Source of the DNA: Spirochaetia bacterium UBA5368
GTDB taxonomy: Bacteria > Spirochaetota > UBA4802 > UBA5368
Assembly: GCA_002407865.1 (NCBI GenBank)
Contig: DHPI01000022.1
Span: forward strand, 21,632-35,679
DNA: 14,048 nt
Direction of reading: 5' to 3'
Part shown: piece after piece, positions 1 to 7,379 of the stretch
How the letters are laid out: each line of letters opens with the position of its first letter
How positions within the stretch are numbered: position 1 is the stretch's first letter
Translations under genes and position numbers: made by a program
Notes under the pieces: generated by a model
Databases searched by the model: none
What the model was told of the DNA's origin: nothing
The model's input: only the letters and a program-made list of their open reading frames with translations

Positions 1-266
1 GGACCCAGATCAATCACAATGAGCGCATTCGAAAGGCGAATGTGAAACTCTACGAAAGTTATCGCGAGGAGATCGGGAAAATTTTAAGCGAGGGCGTGCT
101 GGCCGGAAAATTCGCGGAGATGGATGTCAACTACATGTCCGCGCTTATCGTGTCCATGGTTCAGGGCACTATCATCCAGTATGTTATCGATAATAACTCG
201 TTCGATTACGCGTCGTATACCGAGCGGATCAAAGACCAGATACTGAACATGGTGCTGCGGAAGTAA
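1..266 (+). CDS. TetR/AcrR-type transcriptional regulator, C-terminal fragment
   Basis: The reading frame is open from the window edge (first full codon at base 3) to the TAA at 264-266, giving about 87 residues with no N-terminal helix-turn-helix in view. The visible part is all-helical. It has a charged helix (ERIRKANVKLYESYREEIGK), then the pattern EGVLAGKFAEMDVNYMSALI, a helix with MVQGTIIQYVID and a final amphipathic helix ending NMVLRK. This is the usual look of the ligand-binding and dimerisation domain of TetR-family repressors. An internal GTG at 42 would only give a headless protein, so I treat the gene as truncated by the window. It ends 7 bases before the symporter gene, which suggests co-transcription and control of that transporter. 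Family assignment rests on the C-terminal pattern only, so it is probable rather than certain. Confidence 0.7.
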   Translation, partial: TQINHNERIRKANVKLYESYREEIGKILSEGVLAGKFAEMDVNYMSALIVSMVQGTIIQYVIDNNSFDYASYTERIKDQILNMVLRK

Positions 267-273
267 GCCCGCC

Positions 274-1701
274 GTGACAATCGATATCGCCATCATCGTC
301 GCGTACTGTGTCGTTATAAACATCATCGGGCTGAAGTATGCGGGTTCGTCGTCGATTGACGATTATTTTCTCGGCAACCGCTCGGTGAACTGGATTATCG
401 TCTCGTTTTCCATAGTTGCAACCGAAACGAGCAGTCTCACCTTCCTTTCCGTGCCGGGCCTTGCGTATGTGAAAGGAATGGGCTTTTTGCAGATTGCGTT
501 CGGCTATCTTGTCGGGCGGATACTTGTGGCGCTCCTGCTGCTGCCCGGTTATTTCGAAGGCGACATGGATACGGTGTACCAGTTTCTTCAGAAGCGGTTC
601 AGTATAACGTCGAGAAAGGCCGTGTCAGTAATATTTCACATTACGCGGCTGCTTGCCGACAGCGTCAGGCTCTTTGCGACGGCGATTCCCCTTACCTTCC
701 TCATGGGATGGGACTACAGAATTTCATTGCTGGTCATCGGTGTCGCGACATTCGTGTACACGTTTTTCGGCGGGATAAAATCCGTGATTATTGTGGATAC
801 CCTCCAGCTTTTTCTGTACCTGTTTAGTGTTGCGCTGGGAATATATTTTGTCGCGAAAACAATGTCGTGTTCCATCGGTGATGTGTTTGCGCAGATAGCG
901 CCGGGCGACCTGTCGTTTATATCCTCCGGTGCCGGCGGTGGATGGCGTCACTTTTTTAATTCGTATAATATCGTATCGGGCATAATCGGCGGCGCGTTTC
1001 TTTCGTTTGCGTCACATGGCACCGATCATATCATTGTGCAGCGCGCGCTTACCTGCAAAGACGTTCGTTCCGCCCAAAAGGCGATGATAATAAGCGGCGT
1101 ATTTATTATATTTCAGTTCGCTCTCTTCCTTCTTTTTGGCCTCTTCCTCAAGGTGCTTATGAACGGCAGGGTGTTCGCAATCAGCGATGAAATCGTGCCA
1201 CTATACATCATACAGTATCTGCCGCCAGGGGTGCGCGGCATCATGCTCATGGGAATATTCGCAGCGGCGATGTCGACGCTGAGTTCATCGGTCAACTCGC
1301 TGTCATCGTCGACCGTGATTGATTTTCTCGGCCTGCGGGAAAAACATATTTCAGCGGCGAAGAAGGTAGCGCTGTCGCGCGGGGTCTCGCTGCTGTGGAC
1401 TGTCGTGATTATCGGCATATCGATGCTGTTCAAGGACAGCAAAAATCCGCTGGTGGAAATCGGACTGTCCATCGCGTCGATAACCTACGGCGGCATGCTC
1501 GGCATATTCCTCACGGGCAGGTTTATAAAGGGTGTTTCAGATTTCTCCGCGCTGGCCGGCGTGTTTGTCAGCATTGCGGTAATGGGCGTTATAGCGTTCA
1601 CGACGACGCTGTTCTGGCTCTGGTATGTTGCGCTCGGCTTCGTCATTGCCGTGTCGGTGACCGCGGTTGCGCACTATCTTGGCATGCGCATTGTGCGATA
1701 A
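274..1701 (+). CDS. Sodium:solute symporter (SSS family)
   Basis: A 475-residue, very hydrophobic inner-membrane protein with about 12-13 membrane spans, the usual size for the SSS family (PutP, SGLT and relatives), which import a solute with Na+. The family's TM motif ETSSLTFLSVPG is at residues 51-62. GTDHIIVQRAL lies near 249-259, and AAAMSTLSSSVNSLSSS starts near 330. In the last, Ser334/Thr335 fit the Ser/Thr pair that binds Na+ at the Na2 site in PutP (S340/T341). The start is a GTG 7 bases after the stop of the TetR-type gene, with no strong Shine-Dalgarno, so translation may be coupled. The substrate cannot be read from the sequence; sugars, carboxylates, amino acids or vitamins are all possible. 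It ends 6 bases from the convergent gene at 1708, with no terminator between them. Confidence 0.9.
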   Translation: MTIDIAIIVAYCVVINIIGLKYAGSSSIDDYFLGNRSVNWIIVSFSIVATETSSLTFLSVPGLAYVKGMGFLQIAFGYLVGRILVALLLLPGYFEGDMDTVYQFLQKRFSITSRKAVSVIFHITRLLADSVRLFATAIPLTFLMGWDYRISLLVIGVATFVYTFFGGIKSVIIVDTLQLFLYLFSVALGIYFVAKTMSCSIGDVFAQIAPGDLSFISSGAGGGWRHFFNSYNIVSGIIGGAFLSFASHGTDHIIVQRALTCKDVRSAQKAMIISGVFIIFQFALFLLFGLFLKVLMNGRVFAISDEIVPLYIIQYLPPGVRGIMLMGIFAAAMSTLSSSVNSLSSSTVIDFLGLREKHISAAKKVALSRGVSLLWTVVIIGISMLFKDSKNPLVEIGLSIASITYGGMLGIFLTGRFIKGVSDFSALAGVFVSIAVMGVIAFTTTLFWLWYVALGFVIAVSVTAVAHYLGMRIVR

Positions 1702-1707
1702 TTCGTA

Positions 1708-2655
1708 TCAGCCTGCATCTTCGATTATTTTCAGCGACGAATTGCTTCGTCTGCCGAGAGACGGCTCCGAGTCGAAGAGAAGAATGATTTCAGTACGGAC
1801 ATCCTTTTTAATTACGAAGCAGTATTCGGCGGAAAGCTTTCTTACCAGATCGATTCCCCGCCCCGTTTCAGATACGAGGTCGCTTATTTCCTCTCCCGTC
1901 TCCGCCGCGCGAAGGATGAGCTGGTTTTGCTCGATTGCCCTGTTAATGCTGTCAAGTATTCGCATTTTTGAAAGCTTGCCGCGATAATCGGTGATCGATA
2001 TCCCGTATCGCGAATCGGTCCGCGCGAAAAAAACATCGACGAATTCGTTTTCCCGCAGCTTAACCGGCACCCGCTGTTCCTTTTCTTTTGTATAGCCGTG
2101 CGAATGGTAGACCGCGTTGATTATCATTTCATTGAGTATGAGGTTGAGCGCCGATTTGTTTTTTATCGTAAAGCCCCATTTTTCAATTTCGTGAAGAACG
2201 GTCTCCACGGCTTTCCGTATCTGGTCTGATGCGGTGATGCGTATTTTTTTAATTTCCCCGTCAGTGGGCTGTATGTAATTCTGTATCCCGAATATGCCGT
2301 CTTTCGAGATCAACTTTTCGGCAAGATTTAAAAGCTCCATCCCTTGTACGGGTTTTACGAGTACGTTGCCGATCCCTTCCTGGAAGATTTTATCGAAAAA
2401 AAGGTCGATCTCCTTATCGGTGGTCATGATTGCGGGAACGTACGGATAATATCGAGAAATGTAATTGTACAGGTCGAACGCATTGTCGCCGGGAAGCTCG
2501 ACCTCGGATACGATCAGGTCGAAATCGTTCGCTTTCAGCAGCGCCATGGCGTCGTAGGCCGATTCGCAAGCTTCGACCGAATATCCCGCCTCGGTGAATA
2601 TTTTTACGATACTGTCTTTGTGTGATGAAAAATCCACAATGAGAATCTTGTTCAT
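1708..2655 (-). CDS. Receiver-like domain fused to GHKL (RsbW/HATPase_c_2-like) ATPase domain
   Basis: A 315-residue two-domain cytoplasmic regulator. Residues 1-115 fold like a response-regulator receiver: ILIVD at 4-8, DLIVSEVELPG at 46-56, Thr79 and the Lys101-Pro102 switch pair. The residue aligned with the phospho-acceptor Asp is Glu51, and the second acidic pocket residue after Asp8 is Phe9. Normal phosphorylation is therefore unlikely, and the domain may be locked or sense something else. Residues 135-300 resemble serine-kinase anti-sigma ATPases. The N-box-like NEMIINAVYHSHGY starts near 178, the G1-like ISITDYRGKL is mid-domain, and GRGIDLVRKL is the G2-like loop. In known systems such modules control anti-anti-sigma partners, but none is encoded here. 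The ATG at 2655 has only a weak AAAGGG upstream. The gene is convergent with the symporter and divergent from the gene at 2951. Confidence 0.85.
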   Translation of the reverse strand: MNKILIVDFSSHKDSIVKIFTEAGYSVEACESAYDAMALLKANDFDLIVSEVELPGDNAFDLYNYISRYYPYVPAIMTTDKEIDLFFDKIFQEGIGNVLVKPVQGMELLNLAEKLISKDGIFGIQNYIQPTDGEIKKIRITASDQIRKAVETVLHEIEKWGFTIKNKSALNLILNEMIINAVYHSHGYTKEKEQRVPVKLRENEFVDVFFARTDSRYGISITDYRGKLSKMRILDSINRAIEQNQLILRAAETGEEISDLVSETGRGIDLVRKLSAEYCFVIKKDVRTEIILLFDSEPSLGRRSNSSLKIIEDAG

Positions 2656-2712
2656 GTCGAGGGTACCCTTTGCATGTCTGAAAATAACGCGCCGACGGCA
2701 TCCTTGTACTGC

Positions 2713-2742
2713 AGTGCGGCGGTGTTTTATACACGCCGCACT
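2713..2742. repeat. Inverted repeat in the divergent control region
   Basis: The arms AGTGCGGCG (2713-2721) and CGCCGCACT (2734-2742) are exact reverse complements. After a one-base bulge (G2722) come TGT/ACA (2723-2725 with 2731-2733) and a TTTAT loop. A GTAC lies outside each arm. No T-run follows on either strand and neither flanking gene ends here, so it is not a terminator. It sits at the expected start site of the minus-strand receiver/ATPase gene, so an operator or a 5' leader hairpin of that mRNA are the likely roles. Confidence 0.6.
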
Positions 2743-2770
2743 ATGTACTATGAACTGACCTATTTGTCAA
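2742..2770 (-). promoter_or_regulatory. Candidate sigma-70 promoter of the receiver/ATPase gene
   Basis: On the minus strand there is a perfect -35 hexamer TTGACA (2770-2765), 17 bases of spacer and TACATA (2747-2742) as a weak -10. It lies about 90 bases upstream of the ATG at 2655. The -35 is exact but the -10 matches only in part, so this is tentative. The inverted repeat at 2713-2742 begins at the edge of the -10 and covers the expected start site. Confidence 0.4.
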
Positions 2771-2830
2771 AATAAATTATTGAAATAAAACACGATGCAA
2801 TATAAATGCCCTTATTGGCCGCGTGGTTTT

Positions 2831-2848
2831 TTCAATAATGAGATTGAA
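2831..2848. repeat. Inverted repeat TTCAAT-N6-ATTGAA upstream of the exported-protein gene
   Basis: Two exact 6-base arms are separated by 6 bases, an 18-base span about 105 bases before the ATG at 2951. Size and spacing suit a dimeric repressor site, but short AT-rich repeats also arise by chance. TTATTGAA at 2778-2785 is a further reverse complement of TTCAATAA at 2831-2838. Confidence 0.3.
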
Positions 2849-2950
2849 CTGTGAATAATCACGGCGTGTAGCCTGTGTGGTGTACGGCGCTGCCTTCCGG
2901 ATATGTCACAAAATACGCGTGCGATGATCGAAAAACGAATGGAGGACACG

Positions 2951-3658
2951 ATGAAACGAAGCACCATGTATATAGTGGCGGCGGTACTCGGTATTTTGCT
3001 GATGGTGCCGGCAAACATCGGCGCGCAGCAGGGAAAAGACGGGGCCGACACGGAAAAGATGTCATCTGAAAATCTTGAGGCCGAAAGCAGAGCGCTCGAC
3101 AGCCAGGTAGTTGAGATAAACAAAAAAATAGAAAACGTAATAAGCCGCTACAGGCTTATGGAAAACAAGAATATTAGAATCCTCCCGTATCAGGTCACCT
3201 ATACCCTGGGGAGCAATTATATTGAAATTGAGCGTCATAATTTCGAGAGGGATATTTTAACGAACAAGATAATAATTCTGAAAAAAAAGTCGATAAAGCT
3301 CTTTACGTCGGGGCAGTCGCTCACGAAAATCGAAACGACTATAACGGAGCAAAACTATAAAGCCGCAACAGTAATGCACGTGACCATCGTTGATCCTTCC
3401 CCTTCGACAGTCGAAACGGGCGATATAATTTTTACGCAGATTGTGAACAATAAAACGGTTGTTGACGGAAAGAAGCTGGGGGATATAAAAAACAGCATCG
3501 TGTATCCCGTTCGCAATAACATAAAAAGGGATTTTCTTATTCCCTCGCTCGCGTATTTTTATAATGTGCTGCTGAATATCGCCGAGACGTATTCCAAGGG
3601 CGTCAAGGATTCGGATAGCATGATGTACGAGTTTCTGAGAAAATCGACGGAATATTAA
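2951..3658 (+). CDS. Exported protein of unknown function with N-terminal coiled coil
   Basis: The start at 2951 is chosen because GGAGG at 2941-2945 sits five bases upstream and the protein then begins with a clean signal peptide. That peptide has basic MKRS, a hydrophobic stretch to about residue 21 and a likely cut after NIGA at 25. An in-frame ATG at 2903 would put 16 charged residues ahead of the signal. The 235-residue product has a heptad-like segment (about 35-68, with ESRALDSQVVEINKKIENVI) followed by a mixed alpha/beta domain of alternating strands and Lys-rich turns. It has no cysteine in the mature part, no lipobox and no membrane span beyond the signal, so it is probably periplasmic. 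I recognise no family. It ends 17 bases before the epimerase gene, which suggests one transcript and perhaps a role in surface polysaccharide, though that is only context. Confidence 0.8.
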   Translation: MKRSTMYIVAAVLGILLMVPANIGAQQGKDGADTEKMSSENLEAESRALDSQVVEINKKIENVISRYRLMENKNIRILPYQVTYTLGSNYIEIERHNFERDILTNKIIILKKKSIKLFTSGQSLTKIETTITEQNYKAATVMHVTIVDPSPSTVETGDIIFTQIVNNKTVVDGKKLGDIKNSIVYPVRNNIKRDFLIPSLAYFYNVLLNIAETYSKGVKDSDSMMYEFLRKSTEY

Positions 3659-3675
3659 AAAGGCATGGTAAGATT

Positions 3676-4686
3676 ATGAAAATTCTTGTAACCGGCTCCG
3701 CCGGATTTATCGGTTCTTTTGTTGCAATGCGGCTCCTCGGCGAGGGCCATGAAGTCGTCGGTGTTGACAATTTGAATGACTATTATGATGTGAATCTCAA
3801 GCATCGCAGAAACGCCATGCTGTGCGAGCAATACCCGGGGTATACGTTTCAGCGCGTCGATATCGCGGATTACAAGTCGCTGTGCGGCCTGTTCGAGGGC
3901 GGTGGTTTTCAATATGTGGTGCATCTCGCCGCGCAGGCGGGGGTGCGATACAGCATTACAAATCCGCACGCCTATTGCGAAAGCAACATCGCCGGTTTTT
4001 TAAACATACTTGAGTGTTGCAGGCACTGGGCGATTGAACATCTTGTCTATGCGTCGTCAAGCTCTGTATACGGCATGAACAGCAGGATCCCGTTTTCCAC
4101 GCATCACAACGTGGACCATCCCGTTTCGCTGTATGCGGCTACGAAGAAATCGAACGAGCTCATGGCTCATGTGTATGCGCACCTGTACGGTATTCCGGCC
4201 ACCGGGTTGCGGTTTTTTACCGTGTATGGGCCGTGGGGAAGGCCGGATATGGCGTATTTCAAATTTACCGATGCGATAGTGAAGGGGAAGCCGATCGATG
4301 TGTATAACAACGGCGACATGGAGCGAGATTTTACCTATATTGATGACATCGTGGAGGGCATCTGCAGAATTATGCTGAAGGTCCCGCAGGGAGATCCTGC
4401 ATGGAACGCCGACAGCCCCGATCCGGCCGGCAGCACGGCGCCGTACCGCGTTTACAACATTGGGAACAACAATCCTGTCAATCTCATGAATTTCATCTCC
4501 GTTATCGAGAACGCGCTTGGAAAAAAGGCCGAATTGAATTTTCTGCCGATGCAGCCGGGGGATGTAAAGACGACGTATGCCGATATCGATGATCTTGTAC
4601 ATGACGCCGGATATACGCCAAAAACGCCGATCGAAAAGGGGATTGGTGAGTTTGTCCAATGGTACCGTGATTATTACGGGGTATAA
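3676..4686 (+). CDS. NAD-dependent epimerase, probably UDP-glucuronate 4-epimerase
   Basis: A 336-residue extended short-chain dehydrogenase/reductase, the usual length of UDP-glucuronate 4-epimerases. These interconvert UDP-glucuronate and UDP-galacturonate through a 4-keto intermediate on bound NAD. The Rossmann motif GSAGFIG is at residues 7-13. Asp31 follows in VGVDNLNDYYDVNLK, a signature of this subgroup. The catalytic set is Ser128-130 in YASSSSVYG with Tyr153 and Lys157 in SLYAATKK. The sugar-nucleotide region LRFFTVYGPWGRPDMA is at 178-193 and RDFTYIDDIVEGI near 217-229. UDP-glucose 6-dehydrogenase, which makes its substrate, lies 950 bases downstream, and this is the main support for the uronate substrate over UDP-galactose or GlcNAc. 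The ribosome binding site is weak. The stop is three bases before the next gene's start. Confidence 0.9.
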   Translation: MKILVTGSAGFIGSFVAMRLLGEGHEVVGVDNLNDYYDVNLKHRRNAMLCEQYPGYTFQRVDIADYKSLCGLFEGGGFQYVVHLAAQAGVRYSITNPHAYCESNIAGFLNILECCRHWAIEHLVYASSSSVYGMNSRIPFSTHHNVDHPVSLYAATKKSNELMAHVYAHLYGIPATGLRFFTVYGPWGRPDMAYFKFTDAIVKGKPIDVYNNGDMERDFTYIDDIVEGICRIMLKVPQGDPAWNADSPDPAGSTAPYRVYNIGNNNPVNLMNFISVIENALGKKAELNFLPMQPGDVKTTYADIDDLVHDAGYTPKTPIEKGIGEFVQWYRDYYGV

Positions 4687-4689
4687 AGG

Positions 4690-5448
4690 GTGTTCGCGGC
4701 CAAAAAAATCATAAGCGCCTTTATCGTCATTCCGGGGTTGTTCATTACGATACTTCTCATTGCGGGCCTTGTCTGCGCCAGGAGAAAAAATCCCGCGTGG
4801 AAGCCGCTTCTCGCGGTGGCGCTGCTGCTGTATCTTTTTTCGGTCGGTCCTGTCGCGAATACGTTGATAGGCGCTGTTGAAATGCACGCGTTGTATAATG
4901 GCAAAGAACGCGCTGACGTGATTGTGCTCCTTGGCGGCGGCATCCATGACGGGGTGCCCGATTTAACGGGCAGCAACATACCGGGCGCCGACGCCATGTA
5001 CAGGGTGGTTGAGGCTGCCAGGCTTTATAAGCTTTATCGCCTGCCGGTTATTGTCAGCGGCGGAGCTGTCGGCTGCGACGCGCCCGAGGCGCCTGTAGAC
5101 GGAAGATTTCTGGCGGATCTAGATGTTGACAGAAACAGCATTATCTGCGATACCCGGAGCAGGGATACTGGAGAAAACGCCGAATTTGTCAGGGAAATCT
5201 GTACACAAAGGGGCTTCAAGAGGTGCGTGCTGGTCACATCGGCCTATCATATGCGGCGTGCGGAATATATTTTCAAAGAAGCCGGCATCGAGTCGCTGCC
5301 GCATACATGCGGGGCGTATGCGGAATCCCAAAAGTGTCTTGACTATTTAGACCTGCTGCCGCATATAGCCCAATTACGCAAAAGCTCGCTTGCTCTTCGG
5401 GAATTGATAGGCAGCGCGTATTATTGTATGGCATCCGCAACTCGTTAA
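4690..5448 (+). CDS. DUF218 (ElyC/SanA/YdcF-like) membrane protein
   Basis: A 252-residue protein with two N-terminal membrane spans (about 8-30 and 38-60) and a DUF218 domain. The domain shows VIVLLGGG at 77-84, VSGG at 122-125, the family's acidic/Asn patch RSRDTGENA near 156-164 and VTSAYHMRRA at 182-191. ElyC and SanA of this family act in envelope integrity and in metabolism of lipid-linked sugar carriers, but the reaction is not firmly established. Its place between two UDP-uronate genes fits an envelope-polysaccharide job. The GTG start at 4690 is three bases after the epimerase stop, so coupled translation is likely. The next in-frame ATG would cut off both spans. Cysteines at 129, 153, 171 and 179 are more than is usual for the family. 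Confidence 0.85.
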   Translation: MFAAKKIISAFIVIPGLFITILLIAGLVCARRKNPAWKPLLAVALLLYLFSVGPVANTLIGAVEMHALYNGKERADVIVLLGGGIHDGVPDLTGSNIPGADAMYRVVEAARLYKLYRLPVIVSGGAVGCDAPEAPVDGRFLADLDVDRNSIICDTRSRDTGENAEFVREICTQRGFKRCVLVTSAYHMRRAEYIFKEAGIESLPHTCGAYAESQKCLDYLDLLPHIAQLRKSSLALRELIGSAYYCMASATR

Positions 5449-5638
5449 CGGCGGTGTCTGTATGCAGGTGTATGCGGTTTTCGGCATATGACGCCGATAC
5501 TTTTCGAGTGGGTTCGCGGTTTATCGCAATTGTCTCTCTATCAGTATGAGCGTGGGAGTATATCCACGAGTGGGAAAAGGCGTATCGCCGTGTTTGTATT
5601 GGAATTATTTGAGAGTTTAATCTTATAAGGAGGATAAT

Positions 5639-6961
5639 TTGAAGGTAACAGTAATCGGATCAGGATATGTCGGTCTTGTCACCGGTGCGTGTTTTTCCGA
5701 AATGGGCAATGATGTCTGGTGTATTGATATCGACGAAAAGAAGATCGAAAATTTAAAAAAAGGGATTCTCCCGATATACGAACCTGGCCTGGAGGACATA
5801 GTCAAGAGAAATTATGCCGACGGTCGTTTGAAGTTTTCAACGAAGATCAAAGACGGCCTCGAGAATTCTCTGTTCGTGTTCATTGCGGTCGGCACACCTC
5901 CCGACGAAGACGGTTCGGCCGACCTTCAGCATGTGCAGAACGTGGCGCGAGACATCGGCAAAAACATGGAAAAATACGTTGTCGTCGTCAACAAGTCCAC
6001 AGTTCCTGTGGGTACGGGTGACAAAGTTTTTGCGGTGATTCGTGAAGAGCTTGAAAAGCGCGGGAGAACAGAGCTGGAATACGATGTAGTGTCGAACCCT
6101 GAGTTTCTCAAGGAAGGCGCAGCCATAGAGGATTTTATGCGTCCCGACCGCATTATTATCGGCACCAACAATGTAAGGACGGCGGAGTTGATGAAAGAGC
6201 TGTACGCGCCGTTTGTCCGAAACGGGCATCCGACGTATGTTATGGATATCCATTCCGCCGAGCTTACCAAATATGCCGCTAATGCAATGCTCGCGACAAG
6301 AATAAGCTTTATGAACGAGCTCGCCCGCCTCTGTGAGGTGACAGGCGCCGATATCGAACAAATCCGCGAGGGTATCGGTTCCGATTCACGGATTGGCATG
6401 CCGTTTCTGTCGGCGGGCCTTGGCTATGGCGGCTCGTGCTTTCCAAAAGATGTGAAGGCGCTCATTCAGACATCGAAGGAGTTTGGCCTGGAGGCAAAAA
6501 TCCTCATGTCAGTGGAAGACATTAACAAGAATCAGCGTTCCCGGTATGTCGACAAAGTGCTGAAACATTACAATAACGATGTCAAAGACAAGGTTTTTGC
6601 GGTATGGGGGCTCGCGTTCAAGCCGCAGACAGACGATATGCGCGAGGCGCCGTCGATCGACATCATCAACAAACTGCGTGAAAAAGGGGCGAAATTCCGC
6701 GCGCACGATCCGGTCGCCATGGATGTCGCGAAGGGCATATTCGGCAACAAGGGTATCGATTACATTGACAATTATTACGATACGCTTAAAGGTGCCGATG
6801 CGCTGTTCCTCATTACGGAGTGGAACCAGTTCCGCCGTCCGGATTACGAAAAGATGAAATCGTTACTGAAAACGCCCGTTGTCTTTGATGGCAGAAATCA
6901 GTATGACATTAAAAAAATGACGGAGCTCGGGTTCATATACTACTGCATAGGCCGTTCGTAA
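5639..6961 (+). CDS. ugd: UDP-glucose 6-dehydrogenase
   Basis: A 440-residue cytosolic enzyme that oxidises UDP-glucose to UDP-glucuronate with two NAD+. The NAD motif GSGYVGLVTG is at 7-16, IAVGTPP at 82-88 and NKSTVPVGT at 118-126. NPEFLKEG is at 153-160, with Lys211 in the helix ELTKYAANA. The catalytic Cys267 is in GYGGSCFPKDV at 262-272. The C-terminal UDP-binding domain begins near 315 with VWGLAFKPQTDDMREAPS. All expected catalytic residues are present. The start is an uncommon TTG at 5639, chosen because a full AAGGAGG at 5627-5633 lies five bases upstream and the Rossmann strand begins at once. It is 190 bases downstream of the DUF218 gene, so it may have its own promoter, although function ties it to the epimerase gene. 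It is the last gene before the terminator at 7062-7093. Confidence 0.96.
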   Translation: MKVTVIGSGYVGLVTGACFSEMGNDVWCIDIDEKKIENLKKGILPIYEPGLEDIVKRNYADGRLKFSTKIKDGLENSLFVFIAVGTPPDEDGSADLQHVQNVARDIGKNMEKYVVVVNKSTVPVGTGDKVFAVIREELEKRGRTELEYDVVSNPEFLKEGAAIEDFMRPDRIIIGTNNVRTAELMKELYAPFVRNGHPTYVMDIHSAELTKYAANAMLATRISFMNELARLCEVTGADIEQIREGIGSDSRIGMPFLSAGLGYGGSCFPKDVKALIQTSKEFGLEAKILMSVEDINKNQRSRYVDKVLKHYNNDVKDKVFAVWGLAFKPQTDDMREAPSIDIINKLREKGAKFRAHDPVAMDVAKGIFGNKGIDYIDNYYDTLKGADALFLITEWNQFRRPDYEKMKSLLKTPVVFDGRNQYDIKKMTELGFIYYCIGRS

Positions 6962-7061
6962 TAGTTGTGATGGCGCATCGTCAGCCGGTTTCTGAGAAAT
7001 GGCCGTGGCGGTGCGCTTTGCATGAAATCAATCCGCGGGTTGCAATTGCCTGCGGGTGCAG

Positions 7062-7093
7062 AGAGAAGGGGCGGAACGCCTCTTCTCTTTTTT
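7062..7093 (+). terminator. Rho-independent terminator of the UDP-sugar gene cluster
   Basis: A 12-base-pair stem is formed by AGAGAAGGGGCG (7062-7073) and CGCCTCTTCTCT (7077-7088). It has one G-U wobble, a three-base loop and six consecutive T (7088-7093) immediately after. It lies about 100 bases past the UDP-glucose dehydrogenase stop and before the mgtE leader, so it separates the two transcription units. On the minus strand there is no T-run, so it acts in one direction only. Confidence 0.88.
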
Positions 7094-7200
7094 ATAGGGC
7101 GCGATGGTGTATACGCGGATAAAATATTCCGATTTTAAATTGTGGTTGAAATATCCCACCGTGTAGTTACCTTTTCGGAAACCATAGGTCATTTCATATT

Positions 7201-7227
7201 TTTGCACCATCCCCCGGAGAGTATAAT
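7201..7227 (+). promoter_or_regulatory. Candidate promoter of mgtE
   Basis: An exact -10 hexamer TATAAT lies at 7222-7227, with a poor -35 (TTTGCA at 7201-7206, spacer 15). It is the best -10 match between the terminator and mgtE and would give a leader of about 145 bases. If used, transcription would begin after the ATG of the small frame at 7226, so the two readings exclude each other. Confidence 0.35.
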
Positions 7228-7327
7228 GGAAGATGGCAGTTGCCGGCGCATGGTCTGGCGGCGTGCGGGTGGGGTTTCTTTAAGAAAGATAGTTTCGTAT
7301 TGGATGCGGTTTCCGGCGTTCCTCTGA
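7226..7327 (+). CDS. Possible 33-residue leader peptide upstream of mgtE
   Basis: This short frame starts at an ATG four bases after GGAGAG (7216-7221) and stops at the TGA 52 bases before mgtE. The product is Arg-rich (MEDGSCRRMVWRRAGG...) with a hydrophobic, aromatic end. No known family is visible. The rest of the 6962-7379 gap holds only the terminator, the promoter candidate and the hairpin listed here. Small-peptide leaders are known to control Mg2+ transporter genes elsewhere (mgtL in Salmonella), which is why I list it, but nothing in the sequence proves translation. The TATAAT overlapping its ATG argues against it. Confidence 0.2.
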   Translation: MEDGSCRRMVWRRAGGVSLRKIVSYWMRFPAFL

Positions 7328-7342
7328 AGCTTTCATTGAGAT

Positions 7343-7378
7343 TCCCGCCCGTGTTTCAAATGGATAAAGGAGGCGGGA
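7343..7378 (+). promoter_or_regulatory. Hairpin overlapping the mgtE ribosome binding site
   Basis: TCCCGCC (7343-7349) can pair exactly with GGCGGGA (7372-7378) across a 22-base loop. The right arm takes the last GG of the Shine-Dalgarno AAAGGAGG (7366-7373) and reaches to two bases before the ATG. The left segment CCCGCCC (7344-7350) can instead pair with GGGTGGG (7267-7273), seven pairs with one U-G, which would free the ribosome site. This gives two exclusive folds. It does not look like the M-box Mg2+ riboswitch. Function is inferred. Confidence 0.35.
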
Positions 7379-7379
7379 T

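Noticed and set aside
4057..4947. A 296-residue minus-strand frame opposite the epimerase
   Set aside because: Rich in His and Arg with no domain logic; it is the shadow of the well-supported epimerase and DUF218 genes.
5449..5470. GGCGGTGT resembling an ops/JUMPstart element ahead of the dehydrogenase gene
   Set aside because: Only the first six bases match the ops core, and it lies right after a stop codon with no leader logic. A similar GGCGGTAC near 13627 was rejected for the same reason.
5485..5510. TCGGC-N7-GCCGA hairpin as terminator after the DUF218 gene
   Set aside because: Only five pairs and no adjacent T-run.
7028..7210. A 60-residue minus-strand frame with strand-like sequence (KGNYTVGYFNHN)
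   Set aside because: No Shine-Dalgarno before its ATG, and it runs through the terminator stem at 7062-7093; most likely chance.
7230..7379. M-box Mg2+ riboswitch upstream of mgtE
   Set aside because: None of the conserved M-box segments could be recognised; only simple alternative helices are present.
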